Part shown: one piece after another, positions 1 to 9,292 of the stretch
How the letters are laid out: each line of letters starts with the position of its first letter
How positions within the stretch are numbered: the stretch's first letter is position 1
Origin: Alphaproteobacteria bacterium
Lineage (GTDB): Bacteria > Pseudomonadota > Alphaproteobacteria > SMXP01
DNA length: 64,000 nt
NCBI GenBank assembly: GCA_028285305.1
Contig: JANQPV010000077.1
Span: forward strand, 118,624-182,623
Reading direction: 5' to 3'
The notes under the pieces: generated by a model
Database searches by the model: none
Told to the model about the DNA's origin: nothing
The model's input: the letters and a program-made list of their open reading frames with translations, nothing else
Translations under genes and position numbers: made by a program

Positions 1-454
1 GCTCACCGCCTACTTCGACCAATGCATGTTCTCCGATGGGTTCGGGCAGGTCGGCGGCGACGGACCAGGTCGAGTCTCCAGGCTCCAGCGACCAGAGTTT
101 GGCTTCCTTGTCGTGAGAGAAGCCTAATGACGTATATCCGCCCGAAGCAAACACCTTGCCGTGCGCGGACGCCATCGCCACGTGATGGAGGGCTCTTGGA
201 AGAGGCGCACAGGGTCGCCACTCGCTCTCTGAGATGGAGAAAGACTCGCAAGACCGCAGTACACGGAAAAATCCGATTCCGCCCGCAACATAGATCGCGT
301 CGCCGAGTTTTGCCGCGTCAATTTCGGACCGGGAGACCTTCATTGATGGCCCCAAACGCCAGGCGTCTTCGGACCATCCTAATTCTGTGTTCGCCACTAT
401 CGCTGCTGCCGCAACCGCAACGATGACGAGCGGCCTGCTCCGTTTTTTTCCCAT
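1..454 (-). CDS. Kelch-repeat protein, N-terminal part (cut by window edge)
   Basis: An open frame of 151 codons runs from an ATG at 454 off the left edge. It begins MGKKRSRPLVIVAVAAAAIV, a short membrane or signal segment. Two units then read like kelch blades: one with DAIYVAGGIG, a second with LPRALHHVAMA followed by KVFASGGYTS and, about 30 residues on, a Trp and LPEPIGEHA. The GG pair and spaced aromatic residues are typical of kelch beta-propellers. These are often exported binding or sialic-acid-mutarotase-like proteins, but the ligand here cannot be told. It is divergent from the asparagine-synthetase-like gene, with 209 bp between the starts. The C-terminal part is missing. Confidence 0.6.
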   Translation of the reverse strand, partial: MGKKRSRPLVIVAVAAAAIVANTELGWSEDAWRLGPSMKVSRSEIDAAKLGDAIYVAGGIGFFRVLRSCESFSISESEWRPCAPLPRALHHVAMASAHGKVFASGGYTSLGFSHDKEAKLWSLEPGDSTWSVAADLPEPIGEHALVEVGGE

Positions 455-663
455 GTTTGCCCCATTCGAGAAATCACACTTCGCTGGGAGCAATAAACCA
501 ATCAGCTGGAACGTCAAGCAGACTCGAAGGCGCGATGAGGCTCTGGACTTCTCAAGCTGTTCTGATGCCGATCTCGCGAAGTTCTCGTCTGAAAAGGCCC
601 CCCGCACGCCACAAATCGAATGTTAACGCATTTGATGCAACGGTTAATCGGGAGGTCACTTTC

Positions 664-2409
664 GTGAATTGGCAGGGTCTCAAAGCGCGTCCGGCACACT
701 CTGTTTCGGTTTGTTTACAAACGCCCGACGTCCATCATATCGAGCAAGGTAATCGACAATGGCTTGTTCTCGGCGGGACGGCCGAATCCGTGATGCCCTC
801 ATCACAAGGAGAAGGCCGGGGCGAAACCTTCGAAGAGCGCTTATGCCGCCAGGACGGCGACGTCACCGTCATCCTGGTGAAATCCCAATCCGACTCGCCT
901 GTCTCTGTGGATCTGTGGAGGGGACTTTCATCCGGCCACGATCTCTATCTTTCGGTGTCATCTTACGGCAAATTCATCGTCGCGGACAATTTCTCTGATC
1001 TGATTACACAAATTCCACTTGCGGAACGCCATTTGGCCGCTCACGCAGCCGTTGATCATATGCTCTTTCGGACCGTGCCCGGCGAAGAAACGTACTTGAC
1101 CAATGTGTACCGATTAGGTCATGGCAGCCACCTCCGGTTTGATTGCAAGGATGGCCGCTTTGTACACAGACACTTTGAAAAAATCATCCAACGGAGCTTC
1201 CCCCTCCCTTACACACAACAGATCGATCTCGTTGATGATGGATTGGAGAGTGTGCTTTCGAAGTATCGCGGGAGCCCTTCTGTTGCCGGTCTATTTTCCG
1301 GCGGCGTGGATTCAACGCTCAATCAGTCTTATCTGAATACAGATAATGATGCCATTAATCTTGTGCCATCTCTCCTTTCGGAAGAGTGGCAATTTCAAGC
1401 GAACTATGCGTCGCGCGCAGCAAAGCTTCTGGGGGTCAAGGTCTTTGAGATTCCGGTGTTACAAGAAAACATGCACCAACAAATGGCCGACATGTCCCGG
1501 CGCGTCGGATTGCCGCTTAGAGACTATAACATAGGAATGTATGTCCACGCGTTCTCGCGTGACTGGAAAAGATACGTGATTGGGGAACGGGCCGATGCTC
1601 TATTTGGTGCAGTAGGTACACGAATTATAAAAGTATGGGATAGCGCGCCCCGCATTGTATTGGAGCCTCTCACGTCTCTCCTTGCATCCGCAACCGATGG
1701 CCGCGTTGCTCTGCGCGCAAAGCAATTGCAAGTCGCGGCGACCCAGCTAAAAAGAAGCATTGATGATCCCTGGGGGTACGGCGCGTTGATGTCCTGCCAC
1801 GGCTTTGCGGATTTTGACTTTTTAAAGGAGATCTTTGGTGAAGCGACGGTGGCCGACCGGCTCGACGCAAGGGCTCGATATGTGCGTGACCGAGTCGAGC
1901 TCTCGAGTGGTAGCAGCCATGACCTCAAACACTTAGAATTGGCTCACTGGGTCGACTATTTTTGTGAGGATGGTGTCATTCGAATACGTCAATTGGCACA
2001 CAGTTACGGAAAGGTTCTAATTTGTCCCTATTTGAGTGGGCCGGTCGTCCGCAGCGCTCTGAGCGTTCCTCCCGCCGAGCGATTCATTCGCGGTATGAGC
2101 ACGAAACATCTCCTCAAGGCGGTTCTCAAGAAGCGCGTTCCCAACTATCCGATACGTCGTCGTAAGGGCATTACCGGTATTCGGTTTTGTGACCACTATC
2201 CAAACGGAGACTTGTCGCGCATATGGGAAGATGCTCCTTTGCCGGACTTTCTCCCCAAATCGCGCGCCGAACAATTGAGAAACGGGGCTCTCGAAGGGCC
2301 TTTGGGCCCGGACAGTCATGCTTGGAACTTGGTCGCTTGGTCGCTGTGGCGGAAATACGTTCTGAGCAACGAGGACCTAACGCCAGCTGGCCAAATGTGG
2401 ATGTTTTGA
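664..2409 (+). CDS. Asparagine-synthetase-like ATP-dependent amidotransferase
   Basis: The GTG at 664 is chosen because GGAGG lies 8 bp upstream (651-655); the 69 codons before it in frame have no good site. The 581-residue product has a PP-loop GLFSGGVDSTL near residue 209, the ATP-pyrophosphatase signature of the asparagine synthase domain, and the conserved C-terminal half. The N-terminal part looks like a class II glutaminase fold but has no Cys at position 2, so glutamine hydrolysis is unlikely. Relatives that lost this Cys include lasso-peptide cyclases and other amide-forming enzymes. No precursor peptide or protease partner was recognised nearby. The substrate is unknown; it probably forms an adenylated carboxylate and an amide. 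Confidence 0.8.
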   Translation: MNWQGLKARPAHSVSVCLQTPDVHHIEQGNRQWLVLGGTAESVMPSSQGEGRGETFEERLCRQDGDVTVILVKSQSDSPVSVDLWRGLSSGHDLYLSVSSYGKFIVADNFSDLITQIPLAERHLAAHAAVDHMLFRTVPGEETYLTNVYRLGHGSHLRFDCKDGRFVHRHFEKIIQRSFPLPYTQQIDLVDDGLESVLSKYRGSPSVAGLFSGGVDSTLNQSYLNTDNDAINLVPSLLSEEWQFQANYASRAAKLLGVKVFEIPVLQENMHQQMADMSRRVGLPLRDYNIGMYVHAFSRDWKRYVIGERADALFGAVGTRIIKVWDSAPRIVLEPLTSLLASATDGRVALRAKQLQVAATQLKRSIDDPWGYGALMSCHGFADFDFLKEIFGEATVADRLDARARYVRDRVELSSGSSHDLKHLELAHWVDYFCEDGVIRIRQLAHSYGKVLICPYLSGPVVRSALSVPPAERFIRGMSTKHLLKAVLKKRVPNYPIRRRKGITGIRFCDHYPNGDLSRIWEDAPLPDFLPKSRAEQLRNGALEGPLGPDSHAWNLVAWSLWRKYVLSNEDLTPAGQMWMF

Positions 2410-2445
2410 ACATTTGAAGACTGACGCCAACTCCCCAAACGAAAA

Positions 2446-2473
2446 GAGGCCGGGAGAGTTATCTCCCAGCCTC
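2446..2473 (-). terminator. Hairpin terminator between convergent genes
   Basis: GAGGC-C-GGGAGA pairs with TCTCCC-A-GCCTC around a GTTA loop, with one mismatch. Read on the minus strand, CTTTTC follows the stem, so it fits best as the terminator of the acyl-activating fusion gene ending at 2503. It may also stop the plus-strand gene ending at 2409. Confidence 0.7.
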
Positions 2474-2502
2474 TCGTCTGAAGAAAAGCGCGCCTGCTCT
2501 GG

Positions 2503-5500
2503 TTATGCGGCTTCTCTCATTAACTCCTTGCACAGCTCATTGGCTGCGCCGAAGTCGGTTTTGCCGCTGCCCAAGACCGGTATTTGAGCGACCGACACAA
2601 GCGTCTTCGGAATAAAGATCTCGGCAACTCCCTTAGACTTGGCAAAGCTCTGAAGTTCGCTTTGATCGGCTGTCCGGCCGTTGGGCAACTTGTCGGACTC
2701 ACACAGGAGGACGATCTGCTCCCCTTTTGTGGGGTGAGGTTGAGTGACGGCGCAGACTGGCATTTCCGGCCATAGCTCACTTGCCACGCCCTCAACCGCA
2801 GACAAGGAAACCATCTCGCCACCGATCTTTGCAAAGCGCTTGGCCCGACCTTCGATGGTAATGAACCCTTCCTTATCAATAGTGACGATGTCGCCGGTGT
2901 CGTGCCAACCGGCCTCCGGCGGTTGAATGATGCCCGGCTGATCCGCTTTGAGATATCCCATCATGATATTGGGACCCGAGACGAAGAGCCGGCCGCCTTT
3001 GTCGACACCAGGTACATCGTCAAGGCGCACCGACATGCCCGGAAGCAACCGGCCAACGGAGCCCGGTTTGTTGGCGATTGGCGTGTTGATCGAGGTCACG
3101 GGTGATGTTTCGGTCGTACCATAGCCCTCTAAAATCCGGACACCGAACTTTTCGGCCCAAATCTTCCGCGTCTCAGGACGCACGCGCTCGGCGCCTGCAA
3201 AAGCGTAGCGTAGGGAATAAAAGTCGTAACCGTGAGCAACCCGCGCGTACCCTCTCAAAAACGTGTCTGTCCCGAACATAATCGTGGCGTTTGTGTCATA
3301 CGCGACTTCGCTGACGATGCGATAATGGAGGGGCGACGGATAAAGGAACGTGCGCACTCCTGACAAGAGGGGGAGCAACGTCCCCGCCGTGAGCCCGAAC
3401 GAGTGGAACATGGGCAGTGCGTTCAACACTTTGTCCTGCGGCGTGAAGTCGATGACGGACGAGACTTGGAAGCGGTTGGCTTGCAAGTTCTTGTGGCTGA
3501 GGACCACGCCCTTCGGCAGGCCTTCCGAGCCGGAAGTGAAGAGGATTACCGCCTTATCACTAGGCTCTGCGGACGCGCCACCAGAGAGGCGCAGGCCTAT
3601 GCTTGGAGCGCTCGCTTTGGCCAGCGCCTTTAGCTTGGCGGTAAGTCCGATCTTCTCTTTTAGATCCTCCAAGTAAATGACCTTGGCTGTTTCTTTGATC
3701 GCGTCCACCAGCTCTTCTAGGTTGCCGAGTTCGATAAAACGGTGGGACGTGAAGACGGTCTTGATCTCGGCCGCCTTAAGGGCTGCTTCGACCCCTGCCC
3801 GGCCCGCGGTGAAATTGAGCATGGCCGGCGTGCGCTTGTAGGCGTGGCAGGCGAAGAAGGCGACCACGGACGCGCTGGAGTTCGGAAGCAAGAGCCCGAC
3901 ATTCTCGTCCTCGTGCGTGCTCTTTGCCATTTCTTCACCAAGGGCAAAGGCGCCGGTGATGATCCTTTTGTAGCCAAGCGGATTGCGTTCGATGTCTTCA
4001 AGGACCTTGGCCTTGCCGAACGTCTTTTTGGCATCGATCAGCGCCTCGAACAATGTCGCTTCGACCGGGCTAGTGTCATAGACCATTTGTGTCATGACTT
4101 TATGAAGTTCGCTTGCCGCCTGATCCCGTTTCTCGCGGACGTTCAAGTCCTCCGGCAGAGCGAATTCACGGCGTTCCAGAACGGTTAGCGTGATCTCCGG
4201 GAACCATTGCAGCGGGAACTTTCCGTGTAGGTACGAAAATTTCGAGAATTGCGCACCGTCAATCCGGACCGGGATTAGGGGTGCCCCTGCCTTTTCGGCG
4301 ATGAGCGCCGGTCCGTCATAAATCTTCATCAAAGCGCCGGTCTCGGTGAGACGCCCTTCTGGAAAAATGATCAGACGGCGGCCTTCTTCCTTGACAAGCT
4401 GAACCATACGGCGGACCGAAAGAGAGTTCGTCGGGTCCACCGGGATCAGATCAAAGAACCAGAACGCCGGCTTTACCCACCACCGCCGGGAGATGTTCGT
4501 GCTGATCGCGAAGGTGGGACGGCCAGGCAGCAGTGCGGCCATCAACACAGCGTCCAAGTAGGATGTGTGGTTTGCAACAACGACGGCCGGCTGGTCTGGA
4601 TCGCCGTAGGCCTCAAGGTTTTCGACCTTGGCTTTGAAAAGGGTCTGCAAAATCGTCGCGACGACGGCTTTGAGAGCTTCTTGCGGCATCATTCGGAACA
4701 GATAGAAGGCAACTGCGAAATTGATCACTGCAAGAGCCGTAAATAGGCCGGACATTTGAATGCCCCGATCCACGGCCAAAGTTAGGGGCGTGGTCACAAC
4801 GATCATTGTGAGTGCGTTCAAGATATCACTGCCAGCCATGGTGGCCGTGCGCTTGTGCTCCTTCGCACGGACTTGGAAGATCGCATTGAGCGGGACGATG
4901 AACACACCGCCAAAGGCTGCAATGGCGATCATGTCGATGACAATCCGAATGCCAGCCCAGGTGGATAAGAACTGAGCGATGCCGACATTCTGAGCCGTGG
5001 GAGTATACGCGCTCACCGCAAATGTGAGGTCTGCGAGGAAAACGGCCATACCGAGGGCACCGAACGGTACGTGCTTGGCCGAGATTTCGCCGTTCAAGAG
5101 CTGAGCGACTAAGAAGGTTCCCAATCCGATGCCGACAACGAACGCGCCGAGGAGGACAGCCGGGGCGCCTGGAGTCAGGGAGAGCTGATTGGCCGCAATA
5201 CTCGGAAAGACAGTCGTAATCACCAGCCCGATTGTCCAAAACCAAGCAATACCAACTGCAGACCGGATCAATCTTGGATCTTCTGCAACGGCGCCAATCG
5301 ACCGGGCGGATGCCACCACGGGATTTAGGCTCGGGCGCGCCTTCGAATTGACTAGCGGAGGAATTTCCGGCAGTCGCAAAGTGGCCAAAAAACTGAGGAC
5401 TGACGCGCCGAACAAGATCGTGGCCAGCGGGACAACAAGCCCGTGACCCGCTAGGGCTCCACCGGCCATGAACCCTACCAATATGGCAACATAAGTGAAC

Positions 5501-5955
5501 GTTTTCATCAACGCGTTGGCGTCGACCAGGTCTTCTTTGTTCAGCACTTGGGGCAGCACCGACAGTTTTGTCGGCGCAAAAAATGCTGACTGGGTTGCAT
5601 ACAAGACCAAGCTGGCCAACAAGAGTTCACCGGAACCTTTAATGAGGCCAACCGAGGCCAAGCCGGCAAATCCGATCTCAGCCAGCCTGGTCCTGCGAAT
5701 TATCTTAGCCTTGTCCATGTGATCGGCGATCGACCCCGCCACGCCTGAGAAGATGGCGAACGGCGCGACATAAAACAGGACACCAACCATGACGGCTTGC
5801 TGGGGTCCAAAACCGAACAATTGAAGTCCCGCGTAGCTTGCCAAAAAGATGAATGCGCTCTTGAGCATGTTGTCGGTTAAGACACCGATCGTTTGGGTGA
5901 CGAGCAGGGGAACGAATGTCTTGTTCTTTAAAAGGCCTTGAGGTGCAGATCCCAT
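2503..5955 (-). CDS. MFS transporter / PlsC acyltransferase / acyl-activating enzyme fusion (LplT-Aas type)
   Basis: The 1150-residue protein joins three domains. Residues about 10-420 are a 12-helix MFS carrier like LplT, the lysophospholipid flippase. Residues about 440-640 are a PlsC acyltransferase with NHTSYLDA (the HX4D motif, near 461) and FPEGR (near 530). Residues about 650-1150 are an AMP-binding acyl-activating domain with FTSGSEGLPKG (near 803). By family knowledge, LplT and Aas together import lysophospholipids and re-acylate them at the inner membrane. Here flippase, ligase and acyltransferase sit on one chain. A related small membrane gene lies 62 bp upstream. A hairpin at 2446-2473 ends the transcript. 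Confidence 0.92.
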   Translation of the reverse strand: MGSAPQGLLKNKTFVPLLVTQTIGVLTDNMLKSAFIFLASYAGLQLFGFGPQQAVMVGVLFYVAPFAIFSGVAGSIADHMDKAKIIRRTRLAEIGFAGLASVGLIKGSGELLLASLVLYATQSAFFAPTKLSVLPQVLNKEDLVDANALMKTFTYVAILVGFMAGGALAGHGLVVPLATILFGASVLSFLATLRLPEIPPLVNSKARPSLNPVVASARSIGAVAEDPRLIRSAVGIAWFWTIGLVITTVFPSIAANQLSLTPGAPAVLLGAFVVGIGLGTFLVAQLLNGEISAKHVPFGALGMAVFLADLTFAVSAYTPTAQNVGIAQFLSTWAGIRIVIDMIAIAAFGGVFIVPLNAIFQVRAKEHKRTATMAGSDILNALTMIVVTTPLTLAVDRGIQMSGLFTALAVINFAVAFYLFRMMPQEALKAVVATILQTLFKAKVENLEAYGDPDQPAVVVANHTSYLDAVLMAALLPGRPTFAISTNISRRWWVKPAFWFFDLIPVDPTNSLSVRRMVQLVKEEGRRLIIFPEGRLTETGALMKIYDGPALIAEKAGAPLIPVRIDGAQFSKFSYLHGKFPLQWFPEITLTVLERREFALPEDLNVREKRDQAASELHKVMTQMVYDTSPVEATLFEALIDAKKTFGKAKVLEDIERNPLGYKRIITGAFALGEEMAKSTHEDENVGLLLPNSSASVVAFFACHAYKRTPAMLNFTAGRAGVEAALKAAEIKTVFTSHRFIELGNLEELVDAIKETAKVIYLEDLKEKIGLTAKLKALAKASAPSIGLRLSGGASAEPSDKAVILFTSGSEGLPKGVVLSHKNLQANRFQVSSVIDFTPQDKVLNALPMFHSFGLTAGTLLPLLSGVRTFLYPSPLHYRIVSEVAYDTNATIMFGTDTFLRGYARVAHGYDFYSLRYAFAGAERVRPETRKIWAEKFGVRILEGYGTTETSPVTSINTPIANKPGSVGRLLPGMSVRLDDVPGVDKGGRLFVSGPNIMMGYLKADQPGIIQPPEAGWHDTGDIVTIDKEGFITIEGRAKRFAKIGGEMVSLSAVEGVASELWPEMPVCAVTQPHPTKGEQIVLLCESDKLPNGRTADQSELQSFAKSKGVAEIFIPKTLVSVAQIPVLGSGKTDFGAANELCKELMREAA

Positions 5956-6017
5956 GACGATTGCCTCTGTTTCTTTTTTGAGTGTGTGTTGATGTCCGAA
6001 ATTCGAAGCGCGTCGCC

Positions 6018-6227
6018 TCAGCTCAATTTGATGAGCTTGGCAAAGCCCCTCTTGACGGCGCGGGCCGCCGACACGCTGATGAGCATGGCGAACGGGATGC
6101 CTACAAGCATGGCAGGAACGCCTGCCGCGTGAATTGCCGGATTAGCACTCAGGATGGCCAGAAGGCCGAGCCCAAGGAAGATCAAGCCGGTCCCGGTTGT
6201 GGTTGTCATGTTTCGCGTTGCGGTCAT
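6018..6227 (-). CDS. Small two-helix membrane protein
   Basis: The 69-residue protein has two hydrophobic stretches, GLIFLGLGLLAILSA and MLVGIPFAMLISVSAA, and a basic C-terminus (RAVKRGFAKLIKLS). AGGAG lies 6 bp before the ATG, which supports translation. It lies 62 bp upstream of the LplT-Aas fusion on the same strand and is probably co-transcribed with it. The family is not recognised, and no catalytic motif is visible. A structural or accessory role in the inner membrane is only a guess. Confidence 0.6.
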   Translation of the reverse strand: MTATRNMTTTTGTGLIFLGLGLLAILSANPAIHAAGVPAMLVGIPFAMLISVSAARAVKRGFAKLIKLS

Positions 6228-6426
6228 TGTTGTCTCCTATTCCATTCTGCTGGGCCAAAGTGGCCCGGGTTTGCCATGGCCCTAATCTGGTCTGGAGACG
6301 TGAACTGGCTGTCAGCAACAACCGGCGTGGCCGTCAAAACGGCGTAAATCCGGCGCAAAAAGTGGCCGTTGCCCGTGAATCTTTGGAAATTTGGGGAGCG
6401 CAGGGGAGAAGTCGGGGCGCGTGCCC

Positions 6427-7971
6427 TCAGACGATTTTCGAGCCGTCTTTGCCCCAATACTTGTCGCGCAGCAAGCGCTTGTAGAGCTTACCGGTCGGCA
6501 GGCGCGGCAGCTCATCGATGAAGTCGACGGTTTTGGGAACCTTGTAGGGCGCCAGTCGGTCCCGCGCATAAGCGATCAGCTCTTCTTCCAAGTCCGGTGC
6601 GCTCGCATCTTGAAGCTGTACCACGGCCTTGACTTCCTCGCCCATATCCGCATTGGGCACGCCGAACACGGCGACATCGGCGACGGCGGGATGGAGTACG
6701 AGTACGTCCTCAATCTCTTGGGGGTAGATGTTCACGCCGCCCGATATGATCATGTAAGCCTTGCGGTCCGTGAGATAGAGAAAGCCCTCTTCATCCACAT
6801 ATCCGACATCACCAAGTGTGGACCAGTTGGCGTGCTGCGGATGGGTCGCGTCTTGCGTTTTCTCTGGCGAGTTATGATATTCGAAGGGCATGACCTCTTG
6901 TTCGAAAAAGATGGTGCCCTGTTCGCCGACGGGGACTTCCTTGCCCGCCTCATCACATATGTGGAGAACACCTGTGGCCGGACGACCAACAGACCCAGGG
7001 TGGGCGAGCCAGTCTGCGCTGTTGATGATCGTCGAGCCATTGCCCTCACTGCCTGCATAATACTCCATAATGATGGGGCCCCACCAATCGATCATCTGCC
7101 TTTTGATCTCGACGGGGCAAGGAGCGGCCGCATGGATCGCCACTTGATGACTGGATAAGTCAAAGCCCGATCTCTCTCCTTTCGGCAATTTGAGCATGCG
7201 CACGAACATGGTTGGAACCCATTGACTGTGGGTCACCTTGAAGTCCTGGATGTGGCGCAGGGACTCCACAGGATCGAATCGTTCCATCATGACCACTGTG
7301 CCCCCGATATGCTGGGTGCCCATCGTGAAGGCGAATGGCGCCGCGTGGTACAAAGGTGCCGGTGAGAGATAGATGGTGTCTTCCGTAAACTGATAAGCAC
7401 CGGTTAGGGCATCCTTGAGACGGAAGTCTTCATAGACCTTGGCGTCCACAAGGGGGCGTTTCACGCCTTTGGGCCGGCCGGTGGTGCCGGAGCTGTAAAG
7501 CATGGAATCGCCGCGCCATTCCTCAGCCAGGCTCTCGGCTGGAAAGCTCTTAATCGTGTCTTCGAAACTCTCCCAACCTGGAATCGTGCCGTCGGTCATG
7601 AATCTGTGCGGGCATGCACCGATCAGTGGAAGGAGATCGGCGGCAACGGCGCGGAGCGCGTAGGTGCTCACCAGCGCCTTGGCGTCACAATCGTTTACGA
7701 TGTAAGCGGCTTCCTCCGCCGTTAAGTAGCGGTTGATGGTCGTGATATAAAGACCCGAACGGTAGGCCGCCCAAGCAACAACAAACAACAGGACGTTGTT
7801 CTCCATAAAGAGGGCTATATGATCGCCACGCCTCAACCCCTTCGCGAATAAGAACTGGGCGAACTGATTGGACATGGCATTGAGTGCGCCATAAGACAGC
7901 TGCTTACCCGTTACCGCGTTAATGACTGCGGGCTTGTCTGGAAACGCGCGCGCATGGGTGCCTGGATACAC
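6427..7971 (-). CDS. Fatty acyl-CoA synthetase (AMP-binding)
   Basis: GTG 7971 is preferred over an in-frame TTG 17 codons upstream because AGGGAGG lies 5 bp before it. The 514-residue product carries the adenylate-forming signatures: YSSGTTGRPKG (ATP/AMP loop), YYAGSEG, the LTDRKAYMIISGG hinge region and the C-terminal Lys in PTGKLYKR. It activates a carboxylic acid, probably a fatty acid, to its CoA thioester in the cytoplasm, feeding beta-oxidation or lipid synthesis. It lies next to the LplT-Aas fusion, which also activates acyl chains, but 199 bp separate it from the small membrane gene. Exact chain-length preference cannot be read from sequence. Confidence 0.92.
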   Translation of the reverse strand: MYPGTHARAFPDKPAVINAVTGKQLSYGALNAMSNQFAQFLFAKGLRRGDHIALFMENNVLLFVVAWAAYRSGLYITTINRYLTAEEAAYIVNDCDAKALVSTYALRAVAADLLPLIGACPHRFMTDGTIPGWESFEDTIKSFPAESLAEEWRGDSMLYSSGTTGRPKGVKRPLVDAKVYEDFRLKDALTGAYQFTEDTIYLSPAPLYHAAPFAFTMGTQHIGGTVVMMERFDPVESLRHIQDFKVTHSQWVPTMFVRMLKLPKGERSGFDLSSHQVAIHAAAPCPVEIKRQMIDWWGPIIMEYYAGSEGNGSTIINSADWLAHPGSVGRPATGVLHICDEAGKEVPVGEQGTIFFEQEVMPFEYHNSPEKTQDATHPQHANWSTLGDVGYVDEEGFLYLTDRKAYMIISGGVNIYPQEIEDVLVLHPAVADVAVFGVPNADMGEEVKAVVQLQDASAPDLEEELIAYARDRLAPYKVPKTVDFIDELPRLPTGKLYKRLLRDKYWGKDGSKIV

Positions 7972-8074
7972 CGCATCCCTCCCTGTCTTGTATTGTGCTC
8001 GCGGTCTTGTGCCGCACGGCAAGGATTGCGCGTCTCGAAGCGGCCGTCAACGTTCAATGGCAATGAAGGTTCAG

Positions 8075-8100
8075 GAGCGGTCAGGACGGAGTGACCGCTC
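8075..8100. terminator. Perfect 9-bp inverted repeat after the RTX gene
   Basis: GAGCGGTCA and TGACCGCTC flank an 8-base loop. It sits 32 bp downstream of the RTX gene stop and could end that transcript. No T-run follows on either strand, so rho-independent function is uncertain. Confidence 0.45.
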
Positions 8101-8131
8101 TTCTCTCAAGTTGCTCTAAACTAAAGTACTC

Positions 8132-9292
8132 CTAAAGGAAGACCACCGCGTCGCTTCCAGGATCCAAGTCGCTTTCATCGATATTGTCGACGATGAACGC
8201 GGAAGCGAATTCGATCGTGCCGGTCGCAATCCGGTCCCCGTCTGTGTTGAGATTGTTGTCCGTGTCGATCGAGATTTCGAGCGTGTTTCCATTTCGTTCA
8301 GCGACGATTTGATCATTTGGCTGAAGACCGCTGATCTGAAAGTCGAGCGTGTCTTCTCCGGTTACGACGTTCAGAAACCCCAAGAAACCGCCGTCATCTT
8401 GAAAGTCGGTGACTTCATCGTCGCCGAAATTGTTTCCCCGCGAAGTTTGAAATCGGAAGACATCATCGCCGATGCCGCCGGTCTTATCGTCGTTGCCGTT
8501 CCCTCCGTCCAATAAGTCATCGCCCCAGCCGCCGTTTAGGGTGTCGTTCTGGTTTCGACCTTCCAAGACATCATTGCCCAAACCGCCTTCGAGCGTGTCG
8601 TCACCATTGCCACCCTCCAACATGTCGTTTCCAGCATCGCCGAACAAGGTATCATTTTGGTTTCCGCCTTTCAGGCTGTCGTTCCCGAGTCCGCCGGATA
8701 GGAGATCCTCTCCATTTCCACCCTCGAGATCGTCATTTCCTCCGTCCCCAAATAAACTATCGTTTTGGTTGCCCCCCTCCAAGTTATCGTTACCGGCCCC
8801 GCCAAAGAGCGTATCCTCACCGCTATCCCCAAAGAGGTCATCGTTATCAGCACCACCGAACAGAGTGTCATTATCCTGGCCGCCGAAGATCAAGTCGTTG
8901 CCAGCGCCACCGAATATTGTGTCGTCGTCCGCCAGGCCACGCAGCTCGTCATTTCCATCGCGGCCCTGAATGGTGTTGTTGCCGTTGTCGCCCACAATCC
9001 TGTCAGCGGAGTTTGTGCCGTTCGCGTTGTCGATGCCGTTTATAGTTCCTGTATTTCCGAACCCGTCGTTCGTTTCCGTCCCCGCTTGCAGGTCGATGTC
9101 GACGCCTTGCGGCGGTGTGCCCGAGAAACTGCCAAGATAGTCAATGGTGTCTGTGCCGGGCCCACCGTCCACCGTATCGATACCATCTCCTGGGCGGATG
9201 ATATCATCACCGCCGAACCCGTTTATGGTGTCGTTTTCATCGCCGCCGATCAAGAACCAGTCAGGTAAGAATGTGCCATTAATGATTGCCAT
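8132..9292 (-). CDS. RTX (hemolysin-type calcium-binding) repeat protein
   Basis: The ATG at 9292 follows GGAGG; an in-frame start 5 codons earlier has none. The 386-residue acidic protein is mostly glycine-aspartate nonapeptides of the GGxGxDxLx type, dense from about residue 20 to 280 with an insertion near 50-90. A C-terminal stretch of about 90 residues lacks repeats and ends in hydrophobic VVFL. Such repeats bind calcium and fold into a beta-roll outside the cell. Secretion by a type I (ABC) exporter with an uncleaved C-terminal signal is the family rule. No exporter genes lie nearby, and no enzymatic domain is visible, so it may be a structural or adhesive surface protein. Confidence 0.9.
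   Translation of the reverse strand: MAIINGTFLPDWFLIGGDENDTINGFGGDDIIRPGDGIDTVDGGPGTDTIDYLGSFSGTPPQGVDIDLQAGTETNDGFGNTGTINGIDNANGTNSADRIVGDNGNNTIQGRDGNDELRGLADDDTIFGGAGNDLIFGGQDNDTLFGGADNDDLFGDSGEDTLFGGAGNDNLEGGNQNDSLFGDGGNDDLEGGNGEDLLSGGLGNDSLKGGNQNDTLFGDAGNDMLEGGNGDDTLEGGLGNDVLEGRNQNDTLNGGWGDDLLDGGNGNDDKTGGIGDDVFRFQTSRGNNFGDDEVTDFQDDGGFLGFLNVVTGEDTLDFQISGLQPNDQIVAERNGNTLEISIDTDNNLNTDGDRIATGTIEFASAFIVDNIDESDLDPGSDAVVFL

Noticed and set aside
457..663. 69-codon N-terminal extension of the asparagine-synthetase-like protein
   Set aside because: No ribosome site, unnatural composition; GGAGG directly precedes GTG 664.
8472..9268. Long plus-strand frames opposite the RTX gene
   Set aside because: Low-complexity Pro/Ser and Val/Ala repeats mirror the glycine-aspartate nonapeptides on the other strand.
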